This document shows, piece after piece, positions 37,432 to 46,272 of a stretch of DNA of 64,000 nt. The stretch is taken from NCBI RefSeq assembly GCF_030269925.1, contig NC_085130.1:12501-76500 (forward strand), read 5' to 3'. Positions within the stretch are counted from its first letter, which is position 1. Each line of letters opens with the position of its first letter. The stretch comes from Bombyx mori (Eukaryota; Arthropoda; Insecta; Lepidoptera; Bombycidae). Under the pieces are notes generated by a model that searched no databases, was not told the origin of the DNA, and saw only the letters and a program-made list of their open reading frames with translations. A program made the position numbers and the translations under genes.

Positions 37432-39827
37432 TACGGGGCTACGTCCATCGCTCCCTCGTCTGTCCCGCCCTGCGGCTGCTCTGGTGCCGCGGCGGGAGCT
37501 GACTCACCGGCTGCCCTTTTTGCAGCCGGCTTCTTTTTCTTTCCGCCCCTCCTCGTTTTTGTAGAGGAGGGGGCGGATTTACACGCCGGGCCCCCGGCCC
37601 GGTGGTCGGCCTTCCTTTTGGCCGCGTCGCACAAGACGCAGTGCGGCGCGGCTGTGGTACAGGAGGCTGCCTTGTGCCCCGGTTGGCCGCAGCGGAAACA
37701 CAAGCCGCTGCGGTCCACGGTCGAGGGGCACTTGGCGAGGCCGTGGCCGGTGCCGAAGCACCGAAGACAACGCCACGGCCTGGCATCCTGCAGCTGCACG
37801 TGGGCCACTACCCAGCCCACGCGCAGCCTTCCTGGGCTGTCGGAAGGCCGCCCCTGTGGAGGGGTGGCCAGGAGGGTCGCCGTTGCAATCGGGCAACGCG
37901 CCCACGCCGTCCGGGTTCCGGAATATGTCACCCGGAGCTCTCCGACTTTGACGTCGGCGAGGGCGCAGTTGCCCTGCGACGCAATGGCTGCGGCGACCTC
38001 CTCCTTTGTGGCGCACTCGTCGAGGCCCGTGATTTTAACTTCTCCCATCTTCACGGGCCGCGCGATGCGCACCATCTCGGGGTCCGGCAGAATTTCTCGA
38101 AGCCGGGCCGCCAGTTTTTCGGCCGCGGCGTTCGTGTTTTCGCCGGGGCACTCCAAAAGACGAGCCCCGTTGGCCGTCTGCCGGACCTTGACGCCACCCT
38201 CCACGCCGAGGGCGTCCACATTTACGCCGCCGCGCGCCTGGGTCATCACGTCGTGGTACGTGATGCCCTTTTCTTTGGCGGCCGGCAGCAGCTCCAATAC
38301 CACTGCAGCCGACCGCGGGGCGCGCGGCTTTCTGCGTGCTCCTCTTCTTCCTTTTTGGCCCCTCGGCTCCGCTCGACCCTCTTGGCGGGGAGCGGTGGCC
38401 GTAGGGGCGGGCTTGGGACGCGGCGCAGCAGGCGCCGCCACTTTCCTAGGCCCACGCCGCACTACCGTCGTCCAGGCCTCTTCCATATTGGCCGGGGCAG
38501 GGGGCAGTGGGCGGGGCTGGGGGGTCGGGGCCGGTTTTGCGGCGTTGACGCTCCTATTTTTCTTAGTCCGGCTCCTGCCAGGCCCCGCCTTCACAGGCTG
38601 GGTAGGGGCAGGAGCAGACGCCGGTGTCTTCGGAGGGGCGGACGTTGTTGCCCTCGCAGCAGCAATCGCGGCGGGACGTGCCGCAGGAGTTACGCCCATT
38701 TTGGTTTTGGGGCCGCCATATGTTTTGGTGGCCCTTGATACCGCGTTAGAGCTGGCGGTCGTCTTCATGATCCTGCGGGGTGCCGGTGTTGGTGCTTCTC
38801 CCTTTCTCTCGTGAGCGAGGGGCGGTCTCGCACGCTCCACGTTCGAGCTGCGTGCCTCCTGTATTAGGAGCCGCCGCCTCAACTCCTCGGCCTCGTTGGC
38901 CTCTTCTGTCTCGAGCGGAGTAGATGCAGGGGCCGAGTTGCACTGCTTCTCGACTAAGTCGTTCACGAGCGTGCGCATCTCAGCCATGTCGACCTTCATC
39001 TGCCCGTTCTCCTGCCGAAGGCGATCGTTTTCGGCACTGATTTGGGCCAGTCGGGCGTGCAGCAGGTCCACTGTTTTTCGTAGACCCACCGTTTCATCAT
39101 TCGTGGTGCGGCTTACTGCAATTGCCATTTGCTCCTCCAGGGAGGAGGTAGCCGATTTTAGGGCCCGCACGCAGTCGCCCTTTAGGCCCTTGGCCGACTT
39201 CTTCACTACCGCAGCCACTAATTTCTGGGCGATATCACATGTTCTGAGGGGGTCGGAGGGACCCACCTCGGTAAGGGAGCGCTCCAGATGCTCAACCTCT
39301 CCGTTTTTTATAGGTTCGTTGGCCTCACGGCGGGCGGCCCTGGTTTGCGCCGAGGAGGCAGCAGCCAGTCCGCGAGACGAACGAGTCTCTAAATCAGTGG
39401 CGGGCGACGCCGCAGCAGTCGCCGGCCCTTCCGCCAACGCCATATATTTGGCGCTGGCAGGCTCACCCTCGGACGAGTCAGACGGAGCGGAGGACGCCGG
39501 CCGTCGAGCCGACTTCCGCTTCCGCCGAGTCCGCTTTTGCGCGCTGTCTGCGAACAGCACTGGCGTCTCCCTCCCACTGGACGCGTCGCCCCTCGCGGAG
39601 CTTCGCGCCGAGTGAAGCGAGAACAGGCTGTCGCATCGTTCGAGGAGCACGGTGGGAACTCGATCCCTTACGCGACCCGTGCTGTCGCCCCCTTCATCGT
39701 GGCATTGTTTGCCCCCCCCAGAAACGGTGGGGCAGCGTGCGGCCGATTCCTCGACCGCACGGAGGGATTCTCCTCCCGCGGAGCGGGAGGTACCCTCCTG
39801 GGGTAATAATTTTTTAACAAGTGCCAT
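37431..39827 (-). CDS. e7 ORF1: diverged S2 Gag (798 aa)
   Basis: Starts at the ATG 39827-39825. The N-terminal motif and C-terminal half are close to e3, but the region between the coiled coil and the GPGRSR motif is substantially different, with an extra segment (TTASSNAVSRATKTYG). The coiled-coil neighbourhood also changes (DRLRQENGQMKVDMAEMRTL). Zinc knuckles are retained, the first at about 687-700, followed by a tail four residues shorter. Replacement concentrated in the low-complexity linker is normal for retrotransposon Gags. Confidence 0.91.
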   Translation of the reverse strand: MALVKKLLPQEGTSRSAGGESLRAVEESAARCPTVSGGGKQCHDEGGDSTGRVRDRVPTVLLERCDSLFSLHSARSSARGDASSGRETPVLFADSAQKRTRRKRKSARRPASSAPSDSSEGEPASAKYMALAEGPATAAASPATDLETRSSRGLAAASSAQTRAARREANEPIKNGEVEHLERSLTEVGPSDPLRTCDIAQKLVAAVVKKSAKGLKGDCVRALKSATSSLEEQMAIAVSRTTNDETVGLRKTVDLLHARLAQISAENDRLRQENGQMKVDMAEMRTLVNDLVEKQCNSAPASTPLETEEANEAEELRRRLLIQEARSSNVERARPPLAHERKGEAPTPAPRRIMKTTASSNAVSRATKTYGGPKTKMGVTPAARPAAIAAARATTSAPPKTPASAPAPTQPVKAGPGRSRTKKNRSVNAAKPAPTPQPRPLPPAPANMEEAWTTVVRRGPRKVAAPAAPRPKPAPTATAPRQEGRAEPRGQKGRRGARRKPRAPRSAAVVLELLPAAKEKGITYHDVMTQARGGVNVDALGVEGGVKVRQTANGARLLECPGENTNAAAEKLAARLREILPDPEMVRIARPVKMGEVKITGLDECATKEEVAAAIASQGNCALADVKVGELRVTYSGTRTAWARCPIATATLLATPPQGRPSDSPGRLRVGWVVAHVQLQDARPWRCLRCFGTGHGLAKCPSTVDRSGLCFRCGQPGHKAASCTTAAPHCVLCDAAKRKADHRAGGPACKSAPSSTKTRRGGKKKKPAAKRAAGESAPAAAPEQPQGGTDEGAMDVAP

Positions 39828-40665
39828 ATTTCATTGTTTTCCTTTTTTATTAACCAGGGGTCGGTCCCCTGGGGTCTGGTTGGTACCCTCGGGACTGGAC
39901 TCCCTCCAGCCATTCATCCCATCGCCGGGCACCAGAGCTTAGGATTGGGGCATTTTTTAAAGAGGTTTACGTCCTCGCGGCCCCGTGCCTCGCGGCAGCG
40001 GCCCCCGTCCCCCACGCGGTGAGGATTACGGGTTGGCCGGCGGCCCGCCGAGTGCAACGAGCAACACGGCAGACCACCGCCCGACGCTCAAAAGAGCAGC
40101 AACGACGAAGCCACGCCGGTATACCGGTACCCCCCTCTGGAGGGCGTGCCCCTGTAGCCGAAGCCGGGGACATGGCGACCAGCGGCCGGAAGATGCGTAA
40201 GCAACGCCGGCTCACTTCTCCATCGAAGGGCAGGCCAAAAGTGGCCCACCACCACCCATGGGTTACGTCCGAAACGGGTCGGACGTCACCCGAAAAACAA
40301 AAAGGAGGAAGAAGGGGGAAGAGAGAGGGAGCCCGAGCGTCTCCAGGAGGAACACCCTTCGGCGAGTGAAGGGCGTGGAGAGCCCGCAACTCCCCCTGCT
40401 GGTTTTGGTCCGCGTCATCCGATCTCTTTCGTTGCAAAGCCTAACTAGGCTATCCTACACCTACAGCTAACCTACCTCCCTAACACATAAGAATCCTTGC
40501 AACGAAAAAGATCGGACGATACCCCTGGGAGTGGGACTGTTCCCAGAGGATCCCGTTATCCGCCACCTACGGACGCGCCCGGTGGAAGTCCAGCAAAACT
40601 CCCCCACAGACGGAGCCCCCGGCCACGCAAAGTGCGCGCCGGGGGGCCCGCCCAGGTCCCTCGGG
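39828..40665 (-). other. e7 5' UTR with compensated long-stem hairpin
   Basis: An 838-bp leader. The S2 long-stem hairpin has arms 40418-40437 and 40497-40516. Here 19 of 20 positions pair, because a base that mismatches in e3/e6 is T in e7, restoring an A-T pair, while the loop has diverged freely. The CCCTTC[A/G]-TGAAGGG hairpin is kept through a G-U pair. Confidence 0.6.
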
Positions 40666-40670
40666 AACCT
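40666..40670. repeat. Single AACCT between e7 and e8
   Basis: Only one repeat unit lies between the e7 5' end (CTCGGG) and the e8 T-run, the shortest spacer in the array. Confidence 0.8.
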
Positions 40671-42566
40671 TTTTTTTTTTTTTTTTTCGGGTAGAGGGCC
40701 GAACCTCCTACGAGGTCCCCGCGCAAAAGGGGCGCGCGGGGTATGTGAGACTCAACGATCTGCATGGTGTTGTGAGCAGACCGCGGGCCCAAGGATTTTA
40801 GAGCCCACCCACTAAACGACTCCTCTGCACTCTTACACCCGACGTCCGATCCCCTCCGAGGTCAAAACCCGGATGAGGTAGGGGGGCTACCGCGGTCAAC
40901 ACTACAACCAGACGGCGCGGCTCACCCCAAGGACGCCCAGCCGACGGAGCCTTCGAGGCGAATCGAAGGCTCTGAAACGTCGGCCGTCTCGGTACGGCAG
41001 CCCGTCGGGCCGCCCAGACGGTGCCGCTGGTGTCCCGGAATACCCCGCTGGACCAGAACCAGCCTGCCGGGTCGGGACGCGATACACCGTCGACCGGTCG
41101 CTCTAATCACTCCACGGCAGCGCGCTAGAGTGCTGGTAGCGCGCCGCGCGGCCTCACCCCCTCAGGTCGCCCCTTGACCTTCACCGGGGGGAGGCCGCCA
41201 CCTACAGGGGCCGGGACGTACGGGCGTATTCCCGCCTCCGGCCCCCGGCTCGACGGCGACGGATCGGTGCGGAAAGGGAAGAGCTCTCCCTCTCTCGCTC
41301 CGCCGCCTCCTTCTGCGAGATGGTGGACTCGCAGAAGTCGAGCATCGCCTTCCAGGACGCGTCGCTGCCGAGCATCGTAGCCACGACGCGCGGCAGCGAG
41401 AGGTCCTCTCCAATGACCGCGACGAGGGCGGCGCGTTGCTCGTCGAATCCAGAGCAACGCGCCAGCGTGTGTTCCGCTGTGTCTTCCTCGTCGCGGTCCG
41501 CGCAGTGGTGGCACTGCGCCGTCGGTTCCCTTCCGGCTATCTTGTGCAAGTACCGGCCGAAACAACCATGGCCGGTAAGCATCTGCGTTAGCCGGAAGGT
41601 GAGGCATCCGCGGTCGCGGCCCACCCAGTCCGCGAGAACCGGGCGGACCGCCTCGACGGTTCGGAGGCCGGCCGACGGGTCCGCCAAGCGGCGAGACCAC
41701 GCCTCCAGCACGGACCGCCGAGAGTGGAGCCTCCGCGCTCGAACTACACCTTCGCTGGGGCGCCCTTCCCCCCTAGAGCGGAGGTCGCTACGCCACCGGT
41801 AATCGGCAGCGAGCGCCTCCGCCTCCAGGTCCCAGGGTGGCGCCCCGGCGAGCAAGCACGCCGCCTCGAAGGAGACGGTGCGGTATCCTCGGATCGCCCT
41901 GACCGCGATCGCGCGCTGCGGACGTCGCAGCGCCGCGACGTTCTCGCGGGTCAGGGCGTGGCACCATACGGGAGCCCCGTATAGTGCCATCGACCGCACC
42001 ACCCCCATGTAGAGGCGGCGCGCCACCTGATCGGGACCCCCGACGTTTGGAAGCAGCCGGCTCAGAGAGCCGGCCGTCGCCATCAGTCGAGGGCCCAACT
42101 TCTCAAAGTGAGCGCGGAAGTTCCACCGACCATCCAGATCGAGGCCGAGGTACCGAAGACCGGTCACCCCGACCCCGACGCGGACGCCTCCGATCACGAG
42201 GTGGGCACCCAGAGGCGGCGCTCGTCCCGGCCCGTGAAACATCAGGGCCTGGGTTTTGTCGAGCGCCACCTCGAGCCCCAACCGTCGGATCCTGGTGACG
42301 ACGTGTGCCACGCCTGCGCACGCCAGACGGGCAGACTCCCGGTAGTCCCTCCCCGGAGCTACGATCAACGTGTCGTCAGCGTAACAAATTACGCTGAGCC
42401 CGGGGAGGGGTCCCCGAATGACGCCCCGCAGGACCCAGTCGTAGCCGATGTTCCACAGCAGGGGGCCCAGGACGGACCCCTGCGGAACACCGCGCTCGAC
42501 GGGGAAGCGGTACATCGCCCCACCGTGTCCGATGCACTGGATCGACCTGCCCTCGAGGTAGGAGCC
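40671..42566 (-). mobile_element. e8: 5'-truncated S2 element (1.9 kb)
   Basis: S2 poly(A) end, complete 3' UTR (40688-41201) and ORF2 3' half, cut at 42566 against AACCT. Specific changes (DTLIVAPG, GLDLDGRW) separate it from e3, e4 and e6. Confidence 0.9.
41202..42566 (-). CDS. e8 ORF2 fragment: C-terminal 454 residues
   Basis: Open from S2 residue 629 (GSYLEGRS) to the stop. It keeps GVPQGS, YADD and the terminal knuckle but lacks the endonuclease and RT motif A with its catalytic Asp, so no polymerase activity is possible. The frame ends exactly at the truncation point. Confidence 0.85.
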   Translation of the reverse strand, partial: GSYLEGRSIQCIGHGGAMYRFPVERGVPQGSVLGPLLWNIGYDWVLRGVIRGPLPGLSVICYADDTLIVAPGRDYRESARLACAGVAHVVTRIRRLGLEVALDKTQALMFHGPGRAPPLGAHLVIGGVRVGVGVTGLRYLGLDLDGRWNFRAHFEKLGPRLMATAGSLSRLLPNVGGPDQVARRLYMGVVRSMALYGAPVWCHALTRENVAALRRPQRAIAVRAIRGYRTVSFEAACLLAGAPPWDLEAEALAADYRWRSDLRSRGEGRPSEGVVRARRLHSRRSVLEAWSRRLADPSAGLRTVEAVRPVLADWVGRDRGCLTFRLTQMLTGHGCFGRYLHKIAGREPTAQCHHCADRDEEDTAEHTLARCSGFDEQRAALVAVIGEDLSLPRVVATMLGSDASWKAMLDFCESTISQKEAAERERESSSLSAPIRRRRAGGRRREYARTSRPL

Positions 42567-42591
42567 AACCTAACCTAACCTAACCTAACCT
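42567..42591. repeat. (AACCT)5 spacer between e8 and e9
   Basis: Five repeats followed by 19 T, as before e5. Confidence 0.9.
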
Positions 42592-42610
42592 TTTTTTTTT
42601 TTTTTTTTTT

Positions 42611-43068
42611 GGTATCGATGGGGAATCCCAGTCTTTACGGATACCCGGCCGACGGGGGTCGGACCGGGTTATGTCGGACTCCGCGCCTCCGGTGGAAGAA
42701 ACAGGAAGAAGTCGCGAACCGAGGTCCGCGCCCTCGACCAATTAGTCCACGGAGACTACGCCTTGAAAAAGGCGCGCTGGGCTAAGTTCAGCTCGCGCCG
42801 AACCCGCCCAGCTTAACGACTACCGACTAAAACCCAACGAGCTCCTTCCTTTCCGGCATAGGGGGAACCCACGATACCGCAGGGAAACGCGCCCCGCAGG
42901 CCCCCCACACCGGCTCCCAGCCTGACGAACGGCGGGATCAACGTTGGCCATTGCTGACCGCAACTTCTTCGTGAGGTAGGCACCGGAGCCACAGCGCCCT
43001 ATACCCTCACCACAACTGGACTATCGTGTCGAGCATCAGGCGCCCCCGCGCCCGACGCCCGACGGTCC
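42611..43068 (-). other. e9 3' UTR
   Basis: S1 3' UTR with the terminal stem-loop. Three bases (one CAC unit) shorter than e1 and e2 near 43012, a difference shared with e5. No ORF. Confidence 0.6.
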
Positions 43069-46000
43069 CTACGGGAGCTGAGCGGGGGCCCTTCGCCCGC
43101 GCCGCCCACCCCGTCTCCTTCGCCTGAGTGCAACTGAGTTTGGGTCGCACTCTCTTTCTCGCTCCTCCGTTTCGCGGAGCGTCATGACCAGGTCCGCATA
43201 GTCGGCCATCGCTCTCCAGCAACGCTCGTCCTCGACCATGCGGGACACTACGACCGGCAAACTTAAGTCTGCCCCGAGCACCGCGACGAGTGACTGCCGC
43301 GGATACTCCCACCTCGGGCACGCTTCGAGGGCGTGCTGCGCGTCGTCGTCTGGATGCCCGCATTGGTGGCATCCGGGATGCGGCTCTCTCCCGACCCGCC
43401 ACAAGTACCTCCCGAAGCAGCCATGCCCCGAGAGGACCTGCGTGAGCCGGAAATCGAGCACGCCGTGACGCCTGTTGATCCAGGCCTCCAACACGGGCAC
43501 CAGGGCTGCGAGGGTGCGCCGCCGGGTTCGAGAACCACGGTGGATCTCCTCTGCAGCCAGCCTCTCTTTCCACTTCAACGTTGCCACGCGACGCGCAGCA
43601 CGCCTCCATCGGGCGACGACAGACAGACGGGGCACACTTCCCCGACCCAAAGATTGCGCCCTGCGCCGGTACACCGCGGCCAGGACCTCGGCCTCGTACT
43701 CCCACGGAAGGGAACCGGCGAGGGCGCAAGCGACCTCCGTCGAAATGGTGCGGTAGCCCCGCACGACCCTCACCGCCAGCACCCTCTGAACCCTCTGCAA
43801 GAGGGCCGCGTTGCGAGCGGAGAGCGTGGGCGACCAGACGGGAGCGCCGTACAGGGCCATGCTCCGCACCACTCCCAGGTAAAGACGCCGGACCGACTTT
43901 CCTCCTCCTCCAATGTTCGGGAGCAAGCGGGCTAAGGCACCCGCCGCCCCGAGCAATTTCGGGACCAGCACATCAAAATGCCGGTCAAAACTCCACCTGC
44001 TGTCCAGCACGAGCCCCAGATATTTCAGTTGGGACCGGACAGCGATCGCAGTCCCTCCGATGGTTATGCTCGCGCCGGGAGGAGGCCCCTTCCGAGCCGG
44101 GTGAAAACACACGGCCTCGGACTTGTGCAGGGCGACCTCCAGGCCGAGCTTCCTTATTCTGGCTACGACTGTTGCCACCGCAGCCGCAGCCAGAATCGAC
44201 GCCGAACGGTAGTCGTCTCCGCGGGCCGTCACCAGCGTGTCGTCGGCGTAGCAGATGACCTGCACGCCACGCAGGTTAGCCCCGCGGAGGACCCAGTCGA
44301 ACCCGACGTCCCACAGGAGCGGACCCAGAACCGACCCCTGCGGGACACCACACGAGACCGCTTTGTGTCCCCACCCCCTCCGTTCGGGGAAGACCACAGC
44401 CCGCCCTGCGAGGTAATCCTCGATCAGGTTCCGGAGACCGGTGGGGACGCGGTGAAACCTTAACGACTCCAGGATCGTGCTCCAGGGGATCGTATTGAAG
44501 GCGTTGGATATGTCTATAGACACCGCCAACAACACGCCTCCCCGGGAGCACGCCTGGTCGGAGAGGTCGCGGACGCGCTGGACCGCGTCCAAGGTCGAGC
44601 GACCCCTCCGGAACCCGTACTGAGAGTCGGCCAGATTTGGCCCGACATTTTCAAGGTGCCGCACGAGGCGACCGGCAACGACGCGCTCGAGAAGCTTGCC
44701 GGCCTCGCTCAGCACGACTATTGGGCGATACCCCGATGGCTGGTCTCTGGGGCGCCCCTCCTTGGGGATGAGGACCAACCGACCCGTCTTCCATTCTTCC
44801 GGGAACCTGCCCTCTCGGAGGCACCTGCTGAGCAGCCCTCGGAGGACAGGTCCCAGACCACCCTCAGCTTGTAATGCCAGCGCCCAGGCCCGATTCGACA
44901 GTCCATCGGGACCTGGCGCCGTCCTCCTCGCCTTCATTTTGTCGATGGCGGCACCGAATTCCGCCGGCGACACCTCCTCCTCTTCTGCACCAATCTGAGC
45001 TCCGGTTGTCGGTGTTATCATGACGGGGGGAACGAAGGGAGTTCCAGGTGCGTCCGGAAACAGTCCCCCAATCACGTGCCGAACGATGTCAGGCGGCAGG
45101 GTGCTCGTCGCGGGCGGGGCCCAAGAACGCATTTTGCTCCGCGCGAGGCGATACGGTCGCCCCCACGGGTCGCGGTCCAGCGTCTCCAAAAGCTCCTTCC
45201 ACGCCGCCTCCTTCGCCTCTCCAATGGCGATGCGCAGGGCCCGCACGTCCTCCCGGTACTCCTCGTACGCCCGGTCCTCTTCTTCCTCGTCCCGGCGCCT
45301 CCGACGACGAAGGTGTTGATATTTTCGGCGACTACCGGCGCATCGGCGTCGCAGGCCGGCGATCCCCTCGTTCCACCAGTAGACTTGGCGCCTCGGCGCG
45401 TACGCTCGGACGCGGGGCATGGCGTAGTCGCAGACTCGCGACATCGCCTCGCGCAGCCGCTCCGCACCCTCGCGCACGTCCGCCGGCTCGCCCAGGGAGT
45501 CCAACCGCCAGGCCTGGACGACGGCCGCCTCCTGCAGCCGCTCCGTGTCGAGGCGCTTCAGGGCCCAGCGCGGGCCCTCCACGCCGCCACCAAAGGGCAA
45601 AGTCGTTACCGAAGAAGACTCCGGGGCCGCGGCCACACGGAAACCAATGTAGCGGTGGTCGGAGAGCGTCTCCACGTCGACCAACACCTCCCAACCGCAG
45701 ACGCGGCGCGCGACGTCGGGGGTCCCAAAAGACACATCCACCACGGACCCACCCGAACGACGGACGCATGTGTTCTCGGCGCCGCGGTTGAGTACAACGA
45801 GACCACTCCCGACCAACCACTCCTCCGTCTCCCGTCCCCTGGGACAGGTGACCGGGGAACCCCAAGCGGACGACTTCGCGTTGAGGTCCCCGAGAACGAG
45901 CGCGCGCCTTGAGCGCGACCTCCCCACGACCTGACCGAGTTCGTCGAGAAAGGACTCGAATTCGGCGAGCGGCCGGTTGGGGGAGAAGTACACCCCGACG

Positions 46001-46272
46001 ACGAGCAAGCCCGCCCAGAAGACTGCGACGAAGCCCCGACCCCTCTGTACGACGTCGAATTCGGGCGGAGCGCCCACCGCTGACCGACGCTGGACCACGG
46101 CCACCAGGCCGTCAATATCTCCCGCCCAGTCGGGAACCGAAGGGACCCGGTAGGGCTCGGCGACGACCGCCAGATGGGTCAACCGCTCCGCCATGCTCTG
46201 GATCAGCAGGTCCTGAGCTCTGGCGGAGCGATTGAGGTTGCCCTGTAGTATATGATAAGGGCTGCTGGTCAT
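43069..46272 (-). CDS. e9 ORF2: endonuclease-reverse transcriptase (1067 aa)
   Basis: Intact S1 ORF2 from the TAATG at 46272, with the e1 domain plan. Distinguishing residues are Ile in ALRIAIG, Lys in LARSKMRSW, Asp in AAIDKMK, Ala in ALQAEGG and Asn in WINRRHG. No motif residue is changed. It is likely competent. Confidence 0.92.
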   Translation of the reverse strand: MTSSPYHILQGNLNRSARAQDLLIQSMAERLTHLAVVAEPYRVPSVPDWAGDIDGLVAVVQRRSAVGAPPEFDVVQRGRGFVAVFWAGLLVVGVYFSPNRPLAEFESFLDELGQVVGRSRSRRALVLGDLNAKSSAWGSPVTCPRGRETEEWLVGSGLVVLNRGAENTCVRRSGGSVVDVSFGTPDVARRVCGWEVLVDVETLSDHRYIGFRVAAAPESSSVTTLPFGGGVEGPRWALKRLDTERLQEAAVVQAWRLDSLGEPADVREGAERLREAMSRVCDYAMPRVRAYAPRRQVYWWNEGIAGLRRRCAGSRRKYQHLRRRRRRDEEEEDRAYEEYREDVRALRIAIGEAKEAAWKELLETLDRDPWGRPYRLARSKMRSWAPPATSTLPPDIVRHVIGGLFPDAPGTPFVPPVMITPTTGAQIGAEEEEVSPAEFGAAIDKMKARRTAPGPDGLSNRAWALALQAEGGLGPVLRGLLSRCLREGRFPEEWKTGRLVLIPKEGRPRDQPSGYRPIVVLSEAGKLLERVVAGRLVRHLENVGPNLADSQYGFRRGRSTLDAVQRVRDLSDQACSRGGVLLAVSIDISNAFNTIPWSTILESLRFHRVPTGLRNLIEDYLAGRAVVFPERRGWGHKAVSCGVPQGSVLGPLLWDVGFDWVLRGANLRGVQVICYADDTLVTARGDDYRSASILAAAAVATVVARIRKLGLEVALHKSEAVCFHPARKGPPPGASITIGGTAIAVRSQLKYLGLVLDSRWSFDRHFDVLVPKLLGAAGALARLLPNIGGGGKSVRRLYLGVVRSMALYGAPVWSPTLSARNAALLQRVQRVLAVRVVRGYRTISTEVACALAGSLPWEYEAEVLAAVYRRRAQSLGRGSVPRLSVVARWRRAARRVATLKWKERLAAEEIHRGSRTRRRTLAALVPVLEAWINRRHGVLDFRLTQVLSGHGCFGRYLWRVGREPHPGCHQCGHPDDDAQHALEACPRWEYPRQSLVAVLGADLSLPVVVSRMVEDERCWRAMADYADLVMTLRETEERERECDPNSVALRRRRRGGRRGRRAPAQLP

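Larger units (their letters stand above)
33654..40665 (-). mobile_element. e7: full-length, diverged S2 element
   Basis: The body 33669-40665 (6997 bp) has intact ORFs but is the most diverged S2 copy. ORF1 is 798 aa rather than 787, with a rearranged linker, and ORF2 has more than ten substitutions. The poly(A) is about 15. The 5' end is followed by a single AACCT before the T-run of e8. Confidence 0.9.
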
